A stretch of 10,725 nt of DNA from Rhodospirillaceae bacterium (lineage in GTDB: Bacteria > Pseudomonadota > Alphaproteobacteria > UBA7985): positions 1 to 10,725 of the forward strand of contig PAFB01000040.1 of NCBI GenBank assembly GCA_002700865.1, written 5' to 3'. Made by a program: the position numbers and the translations under genes. The notes beneath the pieces were generated by a model, which searched no databases, was not told the origin of the DNA, and worked only from the letters and a program-made list of their open reading frames with translations. Positions 6,515-10,725 of this stretch are shown here, piece after piece (position 1 is the first letter of the stretch; the number at the start of each line of letters is the position of its first letter).

Positions 6515-7306
6515 TTAAAGCTTCATTTGCTGGACTTGAGCCGACAGGCCGCCATCGAGGACCCAAAGCTGGCCAGCAGCATAGCGCGCCTCGTCCGAGG
6601 CCAGCCAGTTTACCAGGTTGGCCATGTCTTCGGGCGTGCCGTACGTGCGCATCGGGTGAACATCGCGCACGGCCTGTTGCAGGCTCTCAATGGTGCCACC
6701 ATCACCGCCACTGCCTTCGCCTTCAAAGAACGACTGCAGCATCGGGGTATCGACATAGCCCGGGCAAATGGCGTTGACGCGGATGCCTTCCGGGCCGTGG
6801 TCACAGGCCATCGCTTTGGTCAAAGCGTGCACCGCGCCTTTGGTTGCGCAGTAAGCCGCCAATCCCGGATCAGCGATAAAACCGTCATAGGAGCCAAAAT
6901 TGATCACCGATGCCCCGCCCGCCGCCTTGGACTGGCGCAGCAGCGGCAGCGCGTATTTTGAAACCAGAAATGTTCCTGTGACATTGACTGCGAAAATCTG
7001 GTTCCATTCATCAAGGCTGGTGTCCTCGATGGTTTTTTCGATCTCGACCCCAGCGGCGTTGACGAGGATATCAAGCGCGCCGCTCTCCTCAGCAACCCGG
7101 TCAAAGGCAGCTTTGACACTGGCCTCGCTGGTAACATCCAACCGCAGAAACCCTGAGGGAGGCGCTTCGCCGCGTTCAAGTGAACCGCCCGCAGAGAGAT
7201 CGGCGGCGAATACTTTGGCCCCTTCACGCTCGAACCGTTCACAGATTGCCCGACCAATGCCGCCGCGTCCGCCCGTCACCAGCGCGGTTTTTCCCTCTAA
7301 CCTCAT
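6515..7306 (-). CDS. Short-chain dehydrogenase/reductase (SDR), copy B
   Basis: This 263-residue classical SDR begins MRLEGKTALVTGGRGGIG, with the cofactor motif at 11-18, Asp36 after beta-2 (AADLS) favouring NAD(H), NAAG at 83-86, Asn108, Ser139, Tyr152-x3-Lys156 and PGY at 182-184. It would oxidise an alcohol to a carbonyl, or the reverse. The ATG overlaps the Rieske oxygenase stop (ATGA), with AAGAAGG about 10 nt ahead, so the two are probably translationally coupled. It resembles copy A (4733-5521): GVEIEKT against GVQIEKT, ADPGLAAY against ADPGLALY, and DHGP with NAICPG in both. The differing beta-2 residues suggest the copies may prefer different nicotinamide cofactors. The substrate cannot be read from sequence; an intermediate between the sulfatase and BKACE steps is the contextual guess. 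Confidence 0.9.
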   Translation of the reverse strand: MRLEGKTALVTGGRGGIGRAICERFEREGAKVFAADLSAGGSLERGEAPPSGFLRLDVTSEASVKAAFDRVAEESGALDILVNAAGVEIEKTIEDTSLDEWNQIFAVNVTGTFLVSKYALPLLRQSKAAGGASVINFGSYDGFIADPGLAAYCATKGAVHALTKAMACDHGPEGIRVNAICPGYVDTPMLQSFFEGEGSGGDGGTIESLQQAVRDVHPMRTYGTPEDMANLVNWLASDEARYAAGQLWVLDGGLSAQVQQMKL

Positions 7307-8445
7307 ACGGTAAGTGCCTTCTTGTATGCATCGAGCACCAGCCCGTGAAAGTGGTGAACCGCGTGCTCTGATTTGCCCGAGCCGTCGGGATCATGAACGA
7401 TGCGTCCCTGCTGGAAGGCCGGTGTGTTCATGCCGCGCTGGACGCTTTCGACCAAATTGATATCTTCGACCTGCAGGACTTCATCAAGGTAGCGAATGGC
7501 CTCTACCTCAGCCTCATCCGGCGTCGGTTCGACCAGAAAGAAATCATAGGTCTCAAGCGTTCGATCCGGGCCGATGGGAATGATGTTGAGGATGATCATC
7601 GAAGGCCGCCCCGGATAGCGCATGATGCAGGTCGTCGGGTAGAGCCACCAGACCGCATGCGTCTTAACAGCGGCGTTGGACACATCATAAGCCGTGTTCG
7701 AGCCCTGCCCGGCATCAGCCATGTGGCTGGAATAGATGCCGTGGGTCGTGACCTTGTAGGTATCCATATCGACCAGCGTGCAGAAATCCTTGTGCGCGGT
7801 CGGGCAGTGGTAGCACTCCAAAAAGTTGTCCACCACGTTCTTCCAGTTGGATTTGATGTCGTAAGTGAGCCGGTGGCCAAAGGTCAGTTCATCGACCTCA
7901 GGCGCCCAGTACATGATCTCGCGCCGCAAATCACCGGACTGCTCAGCCAGTGGGGCCGCGTGGGGGTCGAGGTTGACGTAGATAAAGCCACAGAACTCCT
8001 CGACCTTGACCTGATCGAGGCAGATTTCCGATTTATCGAAGCCTTTGAGCGCACTTGTGTGCGGTGCGACGGCGAGTTGGCCGTCGAGTTTATAGGCCCA
8101 GGCGTGATAGGGGCACATGATATGATTGACCTTGCCCTCGCCCTGCAACAGCTCGTGCGCCCGGTGCTTACAGACGTTGTAGAAGGCGCGCAGGGTGCCG
8201 TCGCGGTCGCGAACGATGGCGATTGAGTTGCCCGCGATCATGGTGGTGGTGAAGGCCCCTGGCTCGCGCACCTTTTCCACGTGGCAGACCCATTGCCACG
8301 AATGCGAAAATACCGCCTGTTGCTCTGCCCGAAACCAGTCTGCCGAAGTGTAGGCTTCGGCCTGCAGAGACAAGGAAGCAGCAGGATCGTCATCGTAGCC
8401 CCGCCGGATGCGTTCAAAATCTGCCGCGTTCAGCGCCGTGATCAT
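7303..8445 (-). CDS. Rieske oxygenase alpha subunit, carnitine/glycine-betaine monooxygenase-like (CntA/GbcA family)
   Basis: This 380-residue protein has the Rieske centre C92-x-H94 and C111-x2-H114 (CKHRAHELL and CPYHAW). Its mononuclear iron site is NFLECYHCPTAH, giving His213, His218 and a likely third ligand Asp328 in VEDINLVESVQRG. Glu210 stands where most ring-hydroxylating oxygenases have the bridging Asp; CntA carnitine monooxygenase is known for the same Glu. The C-terminal ESVQRGMN...GRI...SGKSEHAVHHF pattern also matches CntA/YeaW and GbcA, which oxidise quaternary ammonium compounds, forming trimethylamine from carnitine or demethylating glycine betaine. I use the ATG at 8445, which has GGGGAG 8 nt ahead, not the TTG at 8463. 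The electron-donating reductase (CntB/GbcB) is not in this window. It is the second gene of the operon, 14 nt after the sulfatase. The exact substrate is uncertain. Confidence 0.92.
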   Translation of the reverse strand: MITALNAADFERIRRGYDDDPAASLSLQAEAYTSADWFRAEQQAVFSHSWQWVCHVEKVREPGAFTTTMIAGNSIAIVRDRDGTLRAFYNVCKHRAHELLQGEGKVNHIMCPYHAWAYKLDGQLAVAPHTSALKGFDKSEICLDQVKVEEFCGFIYVNLDPHAAPLAEQSGDLRREIMYWAPEVDELTFGHRLTYDIKSNWKNVVDNFLECYHCPTAHKDFCTLVDMDTYKVTTHGIYSSHMADAGQGSNTAYDVSNAAVKTHAVWWLYPTTCIMRYPGRPSMIILNIIPIGPDRTLETYDFFLVEPTPDEAEVEAIRYLDEVLQVEDINLVESVQRGMNTPAFQQGRIVHDPDGSGKSEHAVHHFHGLVLDAYKKALTV

Positions 8446-8453
8446 GACGACGT

Positions 8454-8459
8454 CTCCCC
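8454..8459 (-). promoter_or_regulatory. Ribosome binding site that fixes the Rieske oxygenase start
   Basis: GGGGAG on the minus strand, 8 nt before the ATG at 8445. It overlaps the end region of the sulfatase gene (stop at 8462-8460) and excludes the upstream TTG at 8463 as the main start. Confidence 0.75.
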
Positions 8460-9989
8460 TCAAGTCTTCGGAAAGCGGTACCGCTCAGCGGCCACAGTCC
8501 AGTCCATATTGTTCCGCACGTATTCGCGAGAAGCGTCGCGCGGTGGGTTGTAATCCCATGGTTCCGCCGCCCCGGCTTCCATCGCCGCATGAATGGCGCG
8601 ACGTTGCTTTTGCGTGGCTATGACGTTAGCGCGCAATTCCTGACTGTTCCAGCGCCGCGCCACTTCATCGGCAAAGGCCTGCGCTTGACTGGCATAGGCC
8701 GGATCTTCAGCTAGGTTCCGGGTTTCCATAGGGTCGGCAATGACATCATAGAGCAGCGGTGCATCGCCCTCGCAGGCAATGTATTTCAGCGCACCACGCC
8801 GGATCATGAAAACAGGATGCCCCGTCATCTCTGCGCAGTATTCGCCAATCGCCTCCTCAACCGGGTCAGACTTCCCGTTGGCCAAAGGCATCAGCGAGCG
8901 GCCATCAATGGCCATGCCCAGCGCTGGCTTTTCCGTTCCGTCCTGAGCGGCAAAGTCGAGCATGGTCGGCAGAATATCGACCAGCGAACAGGGATTGCTT
9001 GCCACCCCCTGACTGATCCCCGGGCCTGCCATCACCAGAGGCACTCGCGCGGAGTGCTCGAAGAAGTTCATTTTGTACCACAGCCCGCGCTCTCCAAGCA
9101 TGTCTCCGTGGTCTGCGGTAATGATGAAGATGGTCTGATCCATCATTCCCGCTTCTTCAATGGTCTGAACCAGCTCCCCGACTTTGCTGTCGAAATAGGA
9201 GACGTTGGCATAGTAGGCGTGACGGGCACGGCGAATTTCTTCGTCCGTCAGTGCAATGGTTGAGGCTTCGATCCCATCCATCACCCGGCGCGAGAAGCCG
9301 TCGTGCTGCTCAGGTTCGAGCACGTAGGCGGGCATATCGATGTCTTCGGGCTGATACAGATCCCACCACTCCTGCCGCGCCACGTAGGGGTCGTGCGGGT
9401 GGATGAAGGATGCGACCATACAGAAGGGCGTGTCTTCATCGCGGGCGTAATTAAAGATCCGTCGCTTGGCAAAGAAAGCCACTTCGTCATCGTAATCGAT
9501 CTGGAAAGTCGCCGCACCAAGGCCGGCTTCCTTGACCGTCTGCATGTTGTGGTACCACTTGTCGATCCGCTCGTCAGGCAACTCCCAGTCCGGGGTCCAG
9601 GCGTAATCTGAGGGATAGATGTCCGTGGTTACCCGCTCATCAAACCCGTGCATTTGGTCGGGACCGACAAAGTGCATCTTGCCAGAAAGACACGTGCGGT
9701 AGCCCATCATCTTCAGGTAATGCGCGAAAGTCGGGATCGAGGCCGGAAACTCAGAGGCATTGTCATAGGCGGCGATGCGGGAAATGTGCTGACCCGACAT
9801 GAACGAAAACCGAGACGGCGCGCACAGCGGGGAATTGCAGTAAGCAGCATCAAACCGCATGCCGCGTGCTGCCAGCGCGTCGATGTGGGGTGTTTTGACG
9901 ACCGAGTTACCGTAAGCCCCCGTGAAATGCGGGGCCAGCTGATCGGCCATGATCAGGACGATATTTGGTTGCTCAACACCTTTTGACAC
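8460..9989 (-). CDS. betC: Choline-sulfatase (type I formylglycine sulfatase)
   Basis: This 509-residue protein closely follows BetC of rhizobia along its whole length. Choline-sulfatase hydrolyses choline-O-sulfate to choline and sulfate in the cytoplasm. Cys56 in SPLCAPSR is the C-x-P-S-R cysteine converted to formylglycine. Metal and sulfate-binding residues appear in IMADQ (Asp16), LSGKMH (Lys104), HPHDPY (197-202) and TADHGDMLGERGLW (Asp293, His294). Trp131 and His147 occupy the positions that, as I recall from the Sinorhizobium enzyme, hold the trimethylammonium group. The family's C-terminal tail (EPWDYNPP, YVRNNMDW) is intact, and there is no signal peptide. The start is a GTG with GGGGAG 6 nt ahead. 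It is the first gene of the six-gene operon. Notably BetA, BetB and BetI, its usual partners, are absent here, so a sulfated choline-like compound other than choline-O-sulfate is possible. Confidence 0.94.
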   Translation of the reverse strand: MSKGVEQPNIVLIMADQLAPHFTGAYGNSVVKTPHIDALAARGMRFDAAYCNSPLCAPSRFSFMSGQHISRIAAYDNASEFPASIPTFAHYLKMMGYRTCLSGKMHFVGPDQMHGFDERVTTDIYPSDYAWTPDWELPDERIDKWYHNMQTVKEAGLGAATFQIDYDDEVAFFAKRRIFNYARDEDTPFCMVASFIHPHDPYVARQEWWDLYQPEDIDMPAYVLEPEQHDGFSRRVMDGIEASTIALTDEEIRRARHAYYANVSYFDSKVGELVQTIEEAGMMDQTIFIITADHGDMLGERGLWYKMNFFEHSARVPLVMAGPGISQGVASNPCSLVDILPTMLDFAAQDGTEKPALGMAIDGRSLMPLANGKSDPVEEAIGEYCAEMTGHPVFMIRRGALKYIACEGDAPLLYDVIADPMETRNLAEDPAYASQAQAFADEVARRWNSQELRANVIATQKQRRAIHAAMEAGAAEPWDYNPPRDASREYVRNNMDWTVAAERYRFPKT

Positions 9990-9995
9990 ACGCTA

Positions 9996-10001
9996 CTCCC
10001 C
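9996..10001 (-). promoter_or_regulatory. Ribosome binding site supporting the GTG start of the sulfatase
   Basis: GGGGAG on the minus strand with a 6-nt spacer to the GTG at 9989-9987. This strong match supports the unusual start codon. Confidence 0.75.
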
Positions 10002-10011
10002 GCGTTGGTTG

Positions 10012-10024
10012 CCTGAATTTCAGG
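10012..10024. promoter_or_regulatory. Palindrome in the leader of the sulfatase operon
   Basis: CCTGAATTTCAGG has two perfect 6-bp arms (CCTGAA/TTCAGG) around a central T. It lies 23 bp upstream of the sulfatase GTG, between the AT-rich putative promoter and the ribosome site, where a bound repressor would block the whole operon. It does not have the AAGCGCTT core of the comD operator, so a different regulator is implied. The site is seen; its function is inferred. Confidence 0.4.
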
Positions 10025-10060
10025 TGCGGACAGTAGCGGAAAAGGGATTCGGCTCTCGGT

Positions 10061-10079
10061 ATTGTAATTGACGTAATTG
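10061..10079 (-). promoter_or_regulatory. AT-rich direct repeat with candidate -10 box for the sulfatase operon
   Basis: On the plus strand GTAATTG occurs twice (10064-10070 and 10073-10079) with a 9-bp period, in an otherwise GC-rich region. On the minus strand the same stretch offers TACAAT (10066-10061), one mismatch from TATAAT, which would start transcription near 10054. No good -35 hexamer lies 16-18 bp further upstream, so the promoter may need an activator binding the repeats or the CCTGCGACGCAGG palindrome at 10085-10097. Confidence 0.35.
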
Positions 10080-10097
10080 GCGCGCCTGCGACGCAGG

Positions 10098-10146
10098 AAA
10101 AACTTTGCCGGCCCCAACAAAGCTCTGATGCCTTGGCAGGGCCGGC
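10098..10146 (-). terminator. Rho-independent terminator of the GcvT-domain gene
   Basis: GCCGGCCC (10107-10114) pairs perfectly with GGGCCGGC (10139-10146), and a CAA/TTG pairing can extend the stem inwards. Read on the minus strand, the stem is followed by AAAG and then a run of five T (10102-10098). It begins about 40 nt after the stop of the GcvT-domain gene. It separates that gene from the sulfatase operon, so the two are probably different transcription units. The 24-nt loop is longer than usual. Confidence 0.68.
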
Positions 10147-10185
10147 TGGAATGCTGGTCAAGACCTCGCGGTGAACTGTTTCGGC

Positions 10186-10725
10186 CTAGCTGCGCATGCG
10201 ACCACCGTTGGGGTCGTAGACGGGTGCGCCCATGATTTCCGCGTCGCGCATTTCGCCCAAAATCTCAACCTGAACCTTGCCGCCCGCGTCTGCATGCGGG
10301 GTGGCAACGTAGGCCATGGCCATGGACTGACCGACATGATGGGCGAAACTGCCGGAGGTGATGTAGCCAACGGCCTCACCACCAACCAAAACTGCTTCGT
10401 CGAGGGTGACATCAATCGGGGTGTCAATGGACAGGGTCATCAATCGCCGTTCAACGCCTTGCGCCCTGAAGTCTTCGGTCGCGGCCTTGCCCACGAAGTC
10501 CTTGTTCCAATTGATGAAAACATCCATCCCCGACTCAACCGCATTGAAATCAGGCCGGAATTCAAGGCCCCATGCGCCCCAACCCTTTTCCAGCCGCAGC
10601 GACATCAGCGCCCGGTTGCCGTACCAGCGATAGCCCAGATCGGCCCCCGCTTCTTCAATCGCTTCGGAGAGTACCAACAGGTGCTGCGGACGACAGTAAA
10701 GCTCGTATCCCAACTCGCCGGAGAA
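10186..10725 (-). CDS. Dimethylglycine/sarcosine dehydrogenase-like protein, C-terminal GcvT folate-binding domain (5' part outside window)
   Basis: The frame runs from the window edge to a TAG stop at 10188-10186, giving 179 residues from the C-terminal end of a longer protein. FSGELGYELYCRP is the hallmark of GcvT-type aminomethyltransferase domains, followed by RALMSLRLEKGWGAWGLEF and a DFVGKAA segment. The last 80 residues form the GcvT C-terminal barrel (VGYITSGSFAHHVGQSMAMAYV). Such domains move one-carbon units from N-methyl groups to tetrahydrofolate. This version is typical of the C-terminal half of about 800-residue FAD dehydrogenases acting on dimethylglycine or sarcosine; the FAD part would lie outside the window. 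A stand-alone GcvT or DmdA-like demethylase is less likely but possible. It fits downstream of betaine demethylation by the nearby Rieske oxygenase, although a terminator separates them. Confidence 0.82.
   Translation of the reverse strand, partial: FSGELGYELYCRPQHLLVLSEAIEEAGADLGYRWYGNRALMSLRLEKGWGAWGLEFRPDFNAVESGMDVFINWNKDFVGKAATEDFRAQGVERRLMTLSIDTPIDVTLDEAVLVGGEAVGYITSGSFAHHVGQSMAMAYVATPHADAGGKVQVEILGEMRDAEIMGAPVYDPNGGRMRS

Noticed and set aside
5546..6961. A 471-codon open frame on the plus strand across the BKACE and SDR copy B genes
   Set aside because: It is antisense to two strongly conserved enzymes, resembles no family I know, and is rich in Arg, His, Gln and Ala as expected for a complementary frame in GC-rich DNA.
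7393..8226. A 277-codon open frame on the plus strand opposite the Rieske oxygenase
   Set aside because: It mirrors the codons of a well-conserved gene and has no recognisable domain or ribosome site.
8446..8463. TTG start for the Rieske oxygenase overlapping the sulfatase stop
   Set aside because: The TTG lies just upstream of the strong GGGGAG that serves the ATG at 8445; the six extra residues have no family support.

Overview
The window is GC-rich bacterial DNA, densely coded and almost entirely catabolic. A Rieske oxygenase of the carnitine/betaine type, a choline-sulfatase, a BKACE (DUF849) enzyme, a two-subunit sulfopyruvate decarboxylase and a GcvT-domain methyl-transfer enzyme together suggest a heterotrophic, probably marine, alphaproteobacterium, with Rhodobacterales (roseobacter-like) as my best guess. 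That placement is inference from gene content; there is no rRNA or other marker here. I see no tRNA, CRISPR, insertion sequence or prophage.

Layout. (1) 1-123 (+): the last 40 codons of a LacI-family regulator. (2) 149-2337 (-): a tight three-gene operon, comD-comE-FMN alpha-hydroxy-acid oxidase, read leftwards. A LacI-type operator palindrome (2363-2378) lies just upstream of comD. (3) 2338-2615: divergent control region. (4) 2616-3761 (+): an acyl-CoA dehydrogenase of the isobutyryl-CoA dehydrogenase type. (5) 3804-9989 (-): a six-gene operon, in transcription order choline-sulfatase, CntA/GbcA-like Rieske oxygenase, SDR, BKACE, SDR, 3-hydroxyacyl-CoA/carnitine-type dehydrogenase. Two of its junctions overlap (ATGA and TAATG) and the others are 14-36 nt apart. 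(6) 9990-10185: promoter/leader of that operon plus an intrinsic terminator for the next unit. (7) 10186-10725 (-): C-terminal GcvT-type domain of a dimethylglycine/sarcosine dehydrogenase-like protein, cut by the window edge.

How the genes may work together. The small operon reads as oxidation of a 2-hydroxy acid to a 2-oxo acid, then thiamine-dependent decarboxylation. With ComDE the natural substrate would be 3-sulfolactate, going via sulfopyruvate to sulfoacetaldehyde. The large operon reads as release of sulfate from a sulfate ester, one or more alcohol oxidations, beta-hydroxy to beta-keto oxidation, acetyl-CoA-dependent beta-keto acid cleavage, and oxidative attack on a quaternary ammonium group. 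The GcvT-domain enzyme could then take N-methyl groups to folate. The individual family calls are strong. The combination (choline-sulfatase without BetA/BetB in the window, joined to BKACE, two related SDRs and a Rieske oxygenase lacking a local reductase) is not a pathway I recognise and is the main item for follow-up.
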